DNA of 64,000 nt from Lachnospiraceae bacterium MA2020 (GTDB lineage Bacteria > Bacillota > Clostridia > Lachnospirales > Lachnospiraceae), in NCBI GenBank assembly GCA_000746015.1, contig JQKK01000003.1, forward strand, positions 62,001-126,000. The letters run 5' to 3'. Below, piece by piece: positions 8,761 to 17,400 of the stretch. Made by a program: the position numbers and the translations under genes. Under the pieces are notes generated by a model. That model worked only from the letters and a program-made list of their open reading frames with translations. It made no database searches and was not told the DNA's origin. Within the stretch, counting starts at the first letter, position 1; the number at the start of each line of letters is the position of its first letter.

Positions 8761-8789
8761 TTTACTTTCGGTTGATAGTATGGTAGAAT
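8761..8789 (+). promoter_or_regulatory. Promoter of nifJ
   Basis: TTTACT at 8761-8766, 17 bases, TAGAAT at 8784-8789 with an extended -10 TG at 8781-8782. This leaves a leader of about 120 bases. The 250-base gap between the CLC gene and nifJ also holds a 9-bp inverted repeat over the CLC stop codon (8636-8644 with 8662-8670), without a T-run. Confidence 0.55.
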
Positions 8790-8819
8790 ATACAACGCGG
8801 TAGTAATGTGCAAATAGAT

Positions 8820-8863
8820 TTCAGAACTAGTTTATAACGTAATTCCAATAAATTAGTTCTGAA
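8820..8863 (+). other. Leader hairpin of nifJ
   Basis: Inverted repeat of 15 bases, 14 matching: 8820-8834 (TTCAGAACTAGTTTA) against 8849-8863, with a 14-base loop. It sits in the middle of the nifJ leader, about 50 bases before the ATG. It may stabilise a highly expressed mRNA or be a dyad operator; the sequence does not match the Rex box. Confidence 0.55.
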
Positions 8864-8916
8864 TGTTTATGCACTTTAAAAAATTACTTTAAATTTAAGG
8901 TAGGAGGAATTACAAA

Positions 8917-11900
8917 ATGGCAAGATTTAAAAAGACCATGGATGGTAATGAAGCAGCAGCACATGCTGGTTATATATTTACAGAAGTAGCTGCTATCTAT
9001 CCTATTACCCCTTCATCACCAATGGCAGAGCACACAGATGAGTGGGCAACACAGGGTAGAAAGAACATCTTTGGCAACACTGTTAAGATGGTAGAGATGC
9101 AGTCTGAGGCTGGTGCAGCAGGTGCTGTACACGGATCACTCGTTACAGGTGCACTTACATCTACTTACACAGCATCACAGGGACTTCTCCTTATGATCCC
9201 TAACCTTTACAAGGTTGCAGGTGAGAGACTTCCAGGTGTATTCAACGTTTCAGCTCGTTGCGTAGCTTCACACGCATTGAACATCTTCGGAGATCACTCA
9301 GACGTATATGCTTGCCGTCAGACAGGATGCGCAATGCTTTGCGAGTCTTCAGTACAGGAAGTTATGGATCTTACACCAGTTGCTTATCTTTCAGCAATCG
9401 AGGGAAGACTTCCATTCATTAACTTCTTCGATGGTTTCCGTACATCTCACGAGATCCAGAAGATCGACTGCTGGTCAAACGAGGACTTCGAGGATATCCT
9501 TCCAAAGGAGGCAATCGCTCAGTTCAAGGCTAATGCACTTAACCCAAATCATCCATGTGAGATGGGCTCAGCTCAGAACCCTGATGTATTCTTCCAGACA
9601 AGAGAAGCATGCAACAGCGCATACAATGAGCTTCCAGCAATCGTTACAAAGTACATGAACAAGATTAACGAGAAGCTTGGTACAGACTATAAGCTCTTCA
9701 ACTACTATGGTGCAGCTGACGCAGAGCACGTTATCGTTGCTATGGGTTCAGTAAGCGATACTATCGAAGAGACAATTGATTATCTTGCAGATCAGGGCGA
9801 GAAGGTTGGTCTTATCAAGGTAAGACTTTACAGACCTTTCGTTGTTGAAGAGTTCATTAAGACAATTCCTTCTACTGTTAAGACAATCTCAGTTCTTGAC
9901 CGTACAAAGGAGCCTGGTTCAATCGGAGAGCCTCTTGCTCTTGATGTTATGGCTGCTGTACGTGGAACTGCATTTAAGGATGTTAAGATCAATTCCGGAC
10001 GTTACGGACTTGGTTCTAACGATACAACACCTAACCAGATCGTTGCTGTATATCACAATACAGAGAAGTCTGAGTTCACAATCGGTATCACTGATGATGT
10101 AACACACCTTTCACTTGATGCGGGTGAGGATCTTGTTACAACTCCAGAGGGAACAGTTTGCTGTAAGTTCTGGGGACTTGGTGCTGACGGTACTGTTGGT
10201 GCTAACAAGAACTCTATCAAGATCATCGGTGACAACACAGATAAGTACGTTCAGGCATACTTTGACTATGATTCAAAGAAGTCTGGCGGTATCACAATGT
10301 CACACCTTAGATTTGGTGATAAGCCAATCAAGTCAACATACCTTATCCACAAGGCTAACTTCGTAGCTTGCCACAATGCAGCTTACGTAAGAAAGTACAA
10401 CATGGTTCAGGAGCTTGTTGATGGTGGTACATTCCTTCTTAATTGCCCATGGTCAGATGAGGAGCTTGGTAAGCACCTTCCAGGACAGGTAAAGAAGTAC
10501 ATCGCTGATCACAAGATCAAGCTCGTTACAATCGACGGTGTTAAGTGTGGTATCGAGTCAGGCATGGGTCCTACACGTATCAACACAATCCTTCAGTCAG
10601 CATTCTTCTGCCTCACAGGAATCATTCCTAACGAGAAGGCTATCGAGCTCATGAAGGCTGCTGCTAAGAAGACATATGGTCTTAAGGGTGACGACGTAGT
10701 TCAGAAGAACTGGAACGCTATCGATCTTGGTGCTAAGAACTTCCACGAAGTTGCAGTACCTGCAGATTGGACAAACGGCGTTGATGAAGGTCTTGATTAT
10801 CCTAAGGCTACAACAGGTCGTAAGGAAGTTATCGACTTCGTTAATGATATCCAGATTAAGGTATCTTCTCAGGAAGGTAACTCAATCCCAGTTTCTGTTG
10901 TTAAGAAGTATGACAACGGATTTACACCATCAGGTGCAGCAGCATACGAGAAGCGTGGTGTTTCAGTAGCTGTTCCTGTATGGAACCCAGATAACTGTAT
11001 CCAGTGTGGTTTCTGTTCATATGTATGTCCACACGCTGCAGTTCGTCTTACAGCTATGACAGCTGATGAAGCTGCTAAGGCTCCAGAAGGAATGAAGTGC
11101 AAGGAAATGACAGGCATGCCTGAGTACAAGTTTGCTGTTGTTGTTTCTGACATGGACTGCCTTGGATGCGGAAGCTGTGCTAACGTATGTCCTGGCATGA
11201 AGGGCAACAAGGCTCTTGAGATGAAGACTCTTGATGATGCTCTTAAGGCTGAGCAGAAGTACTTCGACTATGCAGTATCACTTGATGATAAGGAAGAAGT
11301 TATCAACAAGTTTGGTATCGCATCAGTTAAGGGTAGCCAGTTCAGACAGCCACTCCTTGAGTTCTCAGGCGCTTGCGCAGGCTGCGGTGAGACACCTTAT
11401 GCTAAGCTTATCACTCAGCTCTTTGGTGACAGAATGTACATTGCAAATGCTACAGGATGTTCATCAATTTGGGGTAACTCATCACCTTCTACACCTTACA
11501 CAGTAAACAAGGCTGGCCACGGTCCTGCATGGGATAACTCACTCTTCGAGGATAATGCAGAGTTCGGATTTGGTATGGCTCTTGCTCAGAAGACACTTAG
11601 AAGCAACCTTAAGGATCAGGTTCTTGCAATAGCTGAGAACGATGCTGCTGTAAAGGCTGCTGCTGATAAGTGGATTGAGACATACAACTCAACAGAGCTT
11701 AACACAGATGCTGCAAATGCACTTGTTGAAGCACTTGAGAAGAACGGTTCTGCTGAAGCTAAGGCTGTAGTTGCTGAGAAGGACTTCCTTGCTAAGAAGT
11801 CACAGTGGATCTTCGGTGGTGACGGATGGGCATTCGATATCGGATTCGGTGGTCTTGACCACGTACTCGCATCTGGTGAGGATGTAAACGTATTCGTATT

Positions 11901-12447
11901 CAACACAGAGGTTTACTCAAATACAGGCGGACAGTCTTCAAAGGCTACACCTACAGGTGCTGTTGCACAGTTCGCTGCAGGCGGTAAGGAGATCAAGCAG
12001 AAGGATCTTGCTTCTATCGCTATGAGCTATGGTTATGTATATGTTGCTCAGGTATCAATGGGTGCTAACATGAACCAGCTCGTTAAGGCTCTTAAGGAGG
12101 CTGAGGCTTACCACGGACCTTCACTCATCATCGGTTATGCTCCATGTATCAACCACAGAATCAGAGTTGGTATGGGCAAGGCTATGGAAGAAGAGAAGAA
12201 GGCTGTTGAGACAGGATACTGGAACCTCTTCAGATTCAATCCAGAAGCTGACAAGAAGTTCACTCTTGACTCAAAGGCTGCAACAAAGGATTACATGGAA
12301 TTCCTTAGTGGCGAGGCTCGTTATACAGCTCTTCAGAAGGTTAACAAGGAGAAGGCAGACAGACTCTTCGAGGCTGCTGCAGAGAACTCAAAGAAGCACT
12401 TCGAGTATCTTGAGAGTCTTGTTGATCTTTACGATACAACAAAGTAA
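8917..12447 (+). CDS. nifJ: Pyruvate:ferredoxin (flavodoxin) oxidoreductase
   Basis: Oxidises pyruvate and CoA to acetyl-CoA, CO2 and reduced ferredoxin; the central step of clostridial fermentation, in the cytoplasm. It is a single-chain homodimer-type enzyme of 1176 residues, full length. Seen in order: TPP pyrimidine domain (AAAHAGYIFTEVAAIYPITPSSPMAEH near the N-terminus), the CoA/transketolase-type domain, the GAMMA-type domain, two 4Fe-4S sites (CIQCGFCSYVCP and CLGCGSCANVCP, about 690-755), the CAGCGETPY cysteines and the TPP-diphosphate site GGDGWAFDIGFGGLDH with NTEVYSNTGGQ. Codon use is extremely biased to a few codons, a sign of very high expression. GGAGGA precedes the ATG. Single gene, closed by a strong terminator; the hydrogenase next to it is the likely electron sink. 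Confidence 0.98.
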   Translation: MARFKKTMDGNEAAAHAGYIFTEVAAIYPITPSSPMAEHTDEWATQGRKNIFGNTVKMVEMQSEAGAAGAVHGSLVTGALTSTYTASQGLLLMIPNLYKVAGERLPGVFNVSARCVASHALNIFGDHSDVYACRQTGCAMLCESSVQEVMDLTPVAYLSAIEGRLPFINFFDGFRTSHEIQKIDCWSNEDFEDILPKEAIAQFKANALNPNHPCEMGSAQNPDVFFQTREACNSAYNELPAIVTKYMNKINEKLGTDYKLFNYYGAADAEHVIVAMGSVSDTIEETIDYLADQGEKVGLIKVRLYRPFVVEEFIKTIPSTVKTISVLDRTKEPGSIGEPLALDVMAAVRGTAFKDVKINSGRYGLGSNDTTPNQIVAVYHNTEKSEFTIGITDDVTHLSLDAGEDLVTTPEGTVCCKFWGLGADGTVGANKNSIKIIGDNTDKYVQAYFDYDSKKSGGITMSHLRFGDKPIKSTYLIHKANFVACHNAAYVRKYNMVQELVDGGTFLLNCPWSDEELGKHLPGQVKKYIADHKIKLVTIDGVKCGIESGMGPTRINTILQSAFFCLTGIIPNEKAIELMKAAAKKTYGLKGDDVVQKNWNAIDLGAKNFHEVAVPADWTNGVDEGLDYPKATTGRKEVIDFVNDIQIKVSSQEGNSIPVSVVKKYDNGFTPSGAAAYEKRGVSVAVPVWNPDNCIQCGFCSYVCPHAAVRLTAMTADEAAKAPEGMKCKEMTGMPEYKFAVVVSDMDCLGCGSCANVCPGMKGNKALEMKTLDDALKAEQKYFDYAVSLDDKEEVINKFGIASVKGSQFRQPLLEFSGACAGCGETPYAKLITQLFGDRMYIANATGCSSIWGNSSPSTPYTVNKAGHGPAWDNSLFEDNAEFGFGMALAQKTLRSNLKDQVLAIAENDAAVKAAADKWIETYNSTELNTDAANALVEALEKNGSAEAKAVVAEKDFLAKKSQWIFGGDGWAFDIGFGGLDHVLASGEDVNVFVFNTEVYSNTGGQSSKATPTGAVAQFAAGGKEIKQKDLASIAMSYGYVYVAQVSMGANMNQLVKALKEAEAYHGPSLIIGYAPCINHRIRVGMGKAMEEEKKAVETGYWNLFRFNPEADKKFTLDSKAATKDYMEFLSGEARYTALQKVNKEKADRLFEAAAENSKKHFEYLESLVDLYDTTK

Positions 12448-12487
12448 TTTTTTGTAATCACTAAATCTATAGATTAGTTTGCTGAGA

Positions 12488-12529
12488 GACCTTCGACGCA
12501 AAAAAATGCGTCGGAGGTCTTTTCTTTTT
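12488..12529 (+). terminator. Terminator after nifJ
   Basis: A 13-bp stem (12488-12500 with 12507-12519, one G-U) around a loop of six A, followed by TTTTCTTTTT. Confidence 0.95.
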
Positions 12530-12628
12530 CAAGAGTTTGTGAAATAATAAACAAGTAAAACGGTAGAGGTAATACGTATTCGTCAATTGTGCTGAACGGG
12601 TGCGAATCTGAAAGGAGTTTTTGGTTTT

Positions 12629-14098
12629 ATGCTTAGCGGTGATGTAACAGTTTTAAACATCAAACACGAGATACTTACTAGAGTGGCTCGACTTGCATAC
12701 GAGGGTAAACTTGAAGAGGAGAGGGATAAGATCCCTTATGAGATTTCTCCGGGACCTAAGGCAAAGTTCCGTTGCTGTGTATTCAGAGAAAGAGAGATCA
12801 CTAAGGAAAGAGTTAGACTTGCAGAGGGTCTTGATGCAGATCCTACAAGCGGCACAAACAACATCGTGCAGGTTATCAAGGCAGCATGTGATGACTGTCA
12901 GCTTTCACGATACACTGTAACTGATAACTGTAGAGGATGCCTGCAGCATGCCTGCAGAAGCGCATGTAAGTTCAATGCTATCACTATCGGAAAGGGAAAT
13001 CGTTCTTATATCGATCCTTCTCTTTGTAAAGAGTGTGGAGCTTGTGCAAAAGCATGTCCTTATAATGCTATAGCTGATCTTGTTCGTCCATGTAAGCAGA
13101 GCTGCCCTACAGGTGCTATCACAATGGATGATAATGGTATCTGCGTAATTGATGAAGAAAAGTGCGTACAGTGCGGACGCTGTGTACATTCCTGCCCATT
13201 CGGAGCTATCGGAACAAAGACTTTCATCGTAGATATCATCAAGGCAATGCAGGCTGGAAAGCATGTATATGCTATGGTAGCACCTGCTTGGGAAGGTCAG
13301 TTTGGACCTGAGATCACAATGGCAAGCTGGAAGAAGGCAATGAAGGAAATCGGTTTCGAAGATTGTCTTGAAGTTGCTCTTGGCGGTGACCTTACAGCAT
13401 ACTCTGAGGCTGAGGAGTGGGCTGAAGCATATAAGGAAGGCAAGAAGCTTACAACATCATGCTGTCCTGCATTTGTAAGCTATATTAAGAAGCACTTCCC
13501 AGAGTTTACAGAGAATATTTCAACAACTGTATCTCCTATGTGTGCTATGTCACGTATGCTCAAGGCTAAGGATCCGGGATGTGTAGTTGTATTTATCGGA
13601 CCTTGCGTAGCTAAGAAGAATGAGGTTAGAGATTCTGAGCTTGAGAATAATGCAGATTTCGCTCTTACATTTGGTGAGATCCGTGCGATGATGAGAGCTA
13701 AGGGTGTTATGCTTGAGCCGGCTGAGAATTCTACACAGGAAGCTTCTGTATTTGGTAAGAGATTTGGTAATACTGGTGGTGTTACAGCTGCTGTTGTAGA
13801 GAGCCTTAAGGAGCAGGGTATCGATCCTTCAGAAATCAAGGTTACACGCTGCAACGGCCTTGAGGAGTGTAAGAAGGCTCTTACAATGTGGAAGTTTGGC
13901 AAGTGGAATGATGACTTCATCGAGGGTATGTCTTGTATCGGTGGATGCGTAGGCGGACCTTCAAGCCACAAGAAAGAAATGCTTGCAAAGAAAGACAGAG
14001 ATAAGCTCATTGCAGAGGCTGATGACAGAAACGTTAAGCAGGCTCTTGAAATGGAAAAGACTGGAGAAGTTAAGTTCTCAATGCATAAAGGACATTGA
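12629..14098 (+). CDS. [FeFe] hydrogenase, group B type
   Basis: Hydrogenase-family catalytic protein of 489 residues. The N-terminal part has several Fe-S motifs: CCVFRER, CRGCLQHACRSAC, CKECGACAKACP and CVQCGRCVHSCP. The H-cluster domain shows the three active-site motifs in variant form: TSCCPAF (about 282), IGPCVAKKNE (about 325) and GMSCIGGCVGGP (about 435). These replace the TSCCPxW, MPCxxKxxE and ExMACxGGCxxGGG of classical HydA, which is the pattern of group B enzymes. Group B biochemistry is thin, so direction and partner are inferred: ferredoxin reduced by NifJ would feed H2 evolution. AAAGGAG lies eleven bases before the ATG. No maturases are in the window. Confidence 0.85.
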   Translation: MLSGDVTVLNIKHEILTRVARLAYEGKLEEERDKIPYEISPGPKAKFRCCVFREREITKERVRLAEGLDADPTSGTNNIVQVIKAACDDCQLSRYTVTDNCRGCLQHACRSACKFNAITIGKGNRSYIDPSLCKECGACAKACPYNAIADLVRPCKQSCPTGAITMDDNGICVIDEEKCVQCGRCVHSCPFGAIGTKTFIVDIIKAMQAGKHVYAMVAPAWEGQFGPEITMASWKKAMKEIGFEDCLEVALGGDLTAYSEAEEWAEAYKEGKKLTTSCCPAFVSYIKKHFPEFTENISTTVSPMCAMSRMLKAKDPGCVVVFIGPCVAKKNEVRDSELENNADFALTFGEIRAMMRAKGVMLEPAENSTQEASVFGKRFGNTGGVTAAVVESLKEQGIDPSEIKVTRCNGLEECKKALTMWKFGKWNDDFIEGMSCIGGCVGGPSSHKKEMLAKKDRDKLIAEADDRNVKQALEMEKTGEVKFSMHKGH

Positions 14099-14127
14099 AA
14101 ACATTAACAAAAATAAGTGTTATGCAA

Positions 14128-14166
14128 AAGACCCCCGGAACGACGGAAGCCGTCGCCGGGGGTCTT
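14128..14166. terminator. Bidirectional terminator between hydrogenase and minus-strand gene
   Basis: A long GC-rich stem: AAGACCCCCGG (14128-14138) with 14156-14166, and inside it CGACGG (14141-14146) with CCGTCG (14150-14155). The minus strand ends in TCTTTT after the stem. It serves convergent transcription units. Confidence 0.85.
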
Positions 14167-14253
14167 ATCTATAAAATGCAGCTGCATCTGCCAAGGTTAG
14201 GCGGATAAAAGAGCCAACAACTACATTCTATTTACTACTACTATTATAACTTA

Positions 14254-15564
14254 TTATATAAGATCTGTATAGGACAGATTGTTGATAGTATTATTAAGTG
14301 TTGCATCCTGATCATAAAGAGTAGAATCGGATATTTTATTGGATGCGAGCTTTTCAATGGATGCAGCTTTTGAAGCTACTTTTTCACCATATGAATTATA
14401 ATCTGCGAACATAGATTTAATGCTGTCTATGCTGGCTGAATTAAATTTATCCTTATCTATACTGAGCTTTCCGTCCTCGTCTATTCCGATGCCGATACGT
14501 TTGAGTGCTCCGGAGAAGCTTGAAGTAAGCTTCATGGCACTGAGTGTTGTATCATTCGCTGCAGATGTCTGCTCTGATATTCCTGTTGAAACCATAGAAT
14601 TATAGCCCTTCACAAAGTCGGACATTTTTTCATACAGTGAATCATAGTCATATTCTGAATCTTTTTTATTTCCTTCACTATCTGTAACCTGATAAGAACC
14701 CTTGCTGTATAACTTGTTGTTTTCAAGTCCTTTAATGGCACTTTGCACGCTCTCGGCGGCAGATTTTAATGATGAGTATGCCTGCTTTTCGGAAACAGAA
14801 GTTGTTTTATTGTTCGAAGATGTCTTTGAAATGCTGCTGGAGGTATTCCTGACAACACTTGGAGAGATCTTTGAAAGCTTGTTAAGTTCGGAATCGGCTG
14901 TCCTGCTTATAACGGTAGCCTTGTTTTCTACAGTACTGCCATAGGATCCGGTAGTGTTGAATAAGGTTTTGATCGTGCTGATGTTTGCCTTGTTGAGCTT
15001 GTCGCGATCAATACTGAGCTTACCATCTGAATCAGAAGTAACACCTATGCTCTTCAAAAGGTTTGAACTTGATACAGTAGCTGATACCATATTCAACGCG
15101 GTTTTATTTGTCTTTGAAGCTTCATCAGAACCGGCTGATGAAAGAGTGGAATTATATTTATCAACAAAATCTGATAACTTATCATATATTGAATCATAAT
15201 CATATTCAGCTGTTGATTTTGAACCATCGCTGCCGGTTACGGTATAGCTGCCTTTTTCGTAAAGTTTTGAATTATCTAATGCTGAAGCGGCAGATTTAAG
15301 GTCATCTGCGTTTGATTTTACTTTGGAATATGCATTTGCAGATTTCTCAATGTCTTCTTCGGACATATCAGAACGGGATGATGAGGAGGACTTACCGTAA
15401 TAAGCCTTCATAAGCTTTCCATAACTGCCGTTCTTGATCATGCTGCGATCACCTAAATTGCTATATATAGCATCAAGGTTTGAACTTGAATTTGTTTTTG
15501 AATTATTGGTATTAAGCCATGATGAGGAGTTTCCAAGACTATTAATTGATAACGACATAGACAT
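14254..15564 (-). CDS. FliD-like Ser-rich protein with an internal duplication
   Basis: About 436 residues, rich in Ser, Lys, Asn and Asp, with no signal peptide or membrane segment. Two copies of a roughly 145-residue module are clear. Copy 1 (about 80-225) has KLYEKGSYTVTGSDG, EYDYDSIYDKLSDFV, KYNS and SDGKLSIDRDKL. Copy 2 (about 262-410) has KLYSKGSYQVTDSEG, EYDYDSLYEKMSDFV, GYNS and EDGKLSIDKDKF. The YNS and DGKLSID segments resemble the C-terminal region of the flagellar cap FliD, but the FliD N-terminus is absent. The ribosome site is AAAGGAG on the minus strand; ATG at 15564 or 15558 are both possible starts. Flagellar or secreted-surface function is a guess. Confidence 0.7.
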   Translation of the reverse strand: MSMSLSINSLGNSSSWLNTNNSKTNSSSNLDAIYSNLGDRSMIKNGSYGKLMKAYYGKSSSSSRSDMSEEDIEKSANAYSKVKSNADDLKSAASALDNSKLYEKGSYTVTGSDGSKSTAEYDYDSIYDKLSDFVDKYNSTLSSAGSDEASKTNKTALNMVSATVSSSNLLKSIGVTSDSDGKLSIDRDKLNKANISTIKTLFNTTGSYGSTVENKATVISRTADSELNKLSKISPSVVRNTSSSISKTSSNNKTTSVSEKQAYSSLKSAAESVQSAIKGLENNKLYSKGSYQVTDSEGNKKDSEYDYDSLYEKMSDFVKGYNSMVSTGISEQTSAANDTTLSAMKLTSSFSGALKRIGIGIDEDGKLSIDKDKFNSASIDSIKSMFADYNSYGEKVASKAASIEKLASNKISDSTLYDQDATLNNTINNLSYTDLI

Positions 15565-15621
15565 CACACTCCTTTGTTTGTACAGCAGGACATCCTTGTC
15601 CTATTTTGTATACCTAATATA

Positions 15622-15649
15622 AGTATAACGCATAAATAGAAAAAAACAA
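15622..15649 (-). promoter_or_regulatory. Possible promoter of the FliD-like gene
   Basis: On the minus strand TTGTTT (15649-15644), 16 bases, TATACT (15627-15622). It looks like a sigma-A site; no SigD-type flagellar promoter is seen. Confidence 0.45.
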
Positions 15650-15773
15650 GTAAAATATTAGTTAAATTTTAATTCTAGACTTCACTTTTGGTAAAGAATG
15701 TACGATAATATAATTGAAAAAGAAGAATATTTTGTTAATTTGAATATTTTTATATATTTCTGGAGGTATACTT

Positions 15774-16067
15774 ATGAAGTGCAAGAGGATAGGACTTATA
15801 TCAGATGTGGTTGAATATGAAGAGGGAAAAGGCTTGGAAGATGGATATGAGCTTTTTTCTGACGTAGTCACAAAAGGATGGTTTATTACAGATAATCTTA
15901 TCAAAGTCACCAGAGAAAATGGGCAGATCTTCACCCCTTACATATCTCATAGACGTGGAAGGACGTTCATTTGCAATGGAGATTATGTGATAATAGACGA
16001 GGATGGAACCAAACATGTGGTTGGAAAAGATAAAGTTTTTAATCGTTATAAAAAAATTGAAGAATAA
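15774..16067 (+). CDS. Small protein of unknown function
   Basis: 97 residues, MKCKRIGLISDVVEYEE at the N-terminus and GDYVIIDEDGTKHVVGK near the C-terminus. No membrane segment, no cysteine cluster beyond two single Cys, mixed charge. GGAGG lies eight bases before the ATG, so the frame looks genuine, and upstream there is an AT-rich stretch with TATAAT at 15709-15714. I do not recognise a family. It is divergent from the FliD-like gene and ends just before the rpsU promoter, so it is probably a single-gene unit. Confidence 0.65.
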   Translation: MKCKRIGLISDVVEYEEGKGLEDGYELFSDVVTKGWFITDNLIKVTRENGQIFTPYISHRRGRTFICNGDYVIIDEDGTKHVVGKDKVFNRYKKIEE

Positions 16068-16070
16068 TGC

Positions 16071-16098
16071 TTGACGAATCGCATTTCTATGGTATAAT
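16071..16098 (+). promoter_or_regulatory. Promoter of rpsU
   Basis: TTGACG at 16071-16076, 16 bases, TATAAT at 16093-16098 with an extended -10 TG. One of the best promoters in the window. Confidence 0.88.
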
Positions 16099-16101
16099 GA
16101 T

Positions 16102-16165
16102 TTTGCATGTTGATTGAGGACATGCAAATACCCATTCAGTCTATGTCTGTTGGTCTGAAGGGAGG
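16102..16165 (+). promoter_or_regulatory. Folded leader of rpsU, possible autoregulatory RNA
   Basis: Two hairpins can form between promoter and start codon. The first is 8 bp, TTTGCATG (16102-16109) with CATGCAAA (16121-16128). The second pairs CCC (16131-16133) and TTCAG (16135-16139) with CTGAA (16155-16159) and GGG (16160-16162), one base bulged. The second takes two bases of the ribosome site GGAGG (16161-16165), so it could control S21 translation. This is inference from base pairing only. Confidence 0.5.
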
Positions 16166-16179
16166 TTAGGTGCGAGAGT

Positions 16180-16356
16180 ATGTCAAATGTCATTGTAAAA
16201 GAAAATGAATCTCTTGACAGCGCTTTACGCCGTTTCAAGAGAAACTGCGCAAAGGCAGGAATCCAGCAGGAAATCCGCAAGAGAGAGCATTATGAGAAAC
16301 CAAGCGTAAGACGCAAGAAAAAATCAGAAGCTGCTCGTAAGCGCAAATATAACTAA
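16180..16356 (+). CDS. rpsU: 30S ribosomal protein S21
   Basis: 58 residues, [19 protein letters not shown] at the start and a Lys/Arg-rich tail ([15 protein letters not shown]). S21 sits near the 3' end of 16S rRNA on the small subunit platform and helps initiation. Length and sequence match the Firmicutes form. GGGAGG is 13-18 bases upstream of the ATG, somewhat far, and may be masked by the leader hairpin. It has its own strong promoter and terminator, so it is a single-gene unit. Confidence 0.97.
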   Translation: MSNVIVKENESLDSALRRFKRNCAKAGIQQEIRKREHYEKPSVRRKKKSEAARKRKYN

Positions 16357-16364
16357 TGAAGTCA

Positions 16365-16399
16365 AGCCTTGGCGTCAATTCGCCAAGGCTGTTTTTCTT
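16365..16399 (+). terminator. Terminator after rpsU
   Basis: A perfect 10-bp stem AGCCTTGGCG / CGCCAAGGCT (16365-16374 with 16381-16390), a six-base loop, then GTTTTTCTT. Confidence 0.95.
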
Positions 16400-16418
16400 T
16401 CTAACGTGAGGTAAAAAT

Positions 16419-17024
16419 ATGTGGAACATACCGATTTTCGATACTGATGTATATCACGTTGTCATGTGGTTTATATTGTATAGTATGCTCGGCTGGTTCT
16501 TGGAGAGTGTTTACATGTCTATATGCAATAGACGCCTGACAAATCGTGGTTTTGCAAAAGGTCCATTTTGTCCTATATATGGATTTGGATTTGTAGGTGC
16601 CTGGTTTATATTCAGACCGATTGCGGCACATCATGTTTTATTATATATTTCAGCAGCCATCATAGCGACGGCGTTTGAGTATATTGTCGGAGAAGCGATG
16701 ATAAAGATCTTTGGAGAGCTATGGTGGGACTATAATGAAAAGCCATTCAACTACAAAGGCATTATCTGTCTGGAAAGTACGTTGGGATGGGGATTTTACG
16801 CATTATGTCTGTTTGGATTTGTCCATAACGCAGTATCCAGTCTTGTTGACAGGATCGTTCCATCTATGGGAGTGAGATTTTGCAGCATCATTTTTGTTAT
16901 ATTCTCACTCGATTTTGGGATTCAGTTGGCACGAGCCCTACATTGGAACCAGACAGAGAGATTTATGAGGATGAAAGACACTTACACTAAATTAAGGGCT
17001 AAGTTCTATGATGAAGAAAACTGA
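16419..17024 (+). CDS. Membrane protein of the CmpB / putative ABC-transporter type IV family
   Basis: 201 residues with about five hydrophobic segments. The pattern SMLGWFLESVYMSI, then RGFAKGPFCPIYGFG, WWDYNEKPFN and LESTLGWGFYAL is that of the PF06541 family, annotated as putative ABC-transporter type IV; the actual function of these proteins is unknown. The ATG follows GTGAGG. Its last codons overlap the next gene by 17 bases, so it leads a short operon with the NusG-II protein and the Gx transporter. The transport role is only a family label. Confidence 0.75.
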   Translation: MWNIPIFDTDVYHVVMWFILYSMLGWFLESVYMSICNRRLTNRGFAKGPFCPIYGFGFVGAWFIFRPIAAHHVLLYISAAIIATAFEYIVGEAMIKIFGELWWDYNEKPFNYKGIICLESTLGWGFYALCLFGFVHNAVSSLVDRIVPSMGVRFCSIIFVIFSLDFGIQLARALHWNQTERFMRMKDTYTKLRAKFYDEEN

Positions 17025-17400
17025 TATGATAATCGCGGGCGTGGCATTAGCAGCTGCGCTCGTTTGCTATGTAGGATATTATTCACACACACATGTATCA
17101 AAGGCTAAGGCTGAGAAGGTTGATGAAAAAGTTGTTGTTTCGATAGGAGGCCAGGTAGTTGGAAGATATGACCTTCACAAAGATGATGAGTTTATAATAG
17201 ATGGTGAAAATGGCATAAGCAATCATCTTGTTATAAAGGACGGTATTGCGGATGTTGTAAGTGCAAATTGTCCGGATAAGCTTTGCGTTCATCAGTCATC
17301 TATTTCTCAAAATGGAGAAATAATCGTTTGCCTTCCTGCGGAAGTGATAGTTGAGATCGAGACTAAGGAGCCAGAAGAATATGAGGCAATTGCGAACTAA
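17008..17400 (+). CDS. Membrane-anchored NusG domain II protein
   Basis: 130 residues. One N-terminal membrane helix (about 6-25) is followed by a small beta domain outside the membrane, with VVVSIGGQVVGRYDL, VIKDGIADVVSANCPDKLCV and a conserved Cys pair (CPDKLCVH). This is the NusG_II family (PF07009), named for a fold found in some NusG proteins; it is not a transcription factor. It typically lies beside a Hpre_diP_synt_I/Gx transporter gene, as here, where the downstream gene starts 20 bases before its stop. A redox or cofactor-linked role is suspected for the pair but not shown. Confidence 0.8.
   Translation: MMKKTDMIIAGVALAAALVCYVGYYSHTHVSKAKAEKVDEKVVVSIGGQVVGRYDLHKDDEFIIDGENGISNHLVIKDGIADVVSANCPDKLCVHQSSISQNGEIIVCLPAEVIVEIETKEPEEYEAIAN

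Noticed and set aside
8666-8916. Rex operator before nifJ
   Set aside because: The inverted repeat there (TTCAGAACTA type) does not fit TTGTTAA-N4-TTAACAA.
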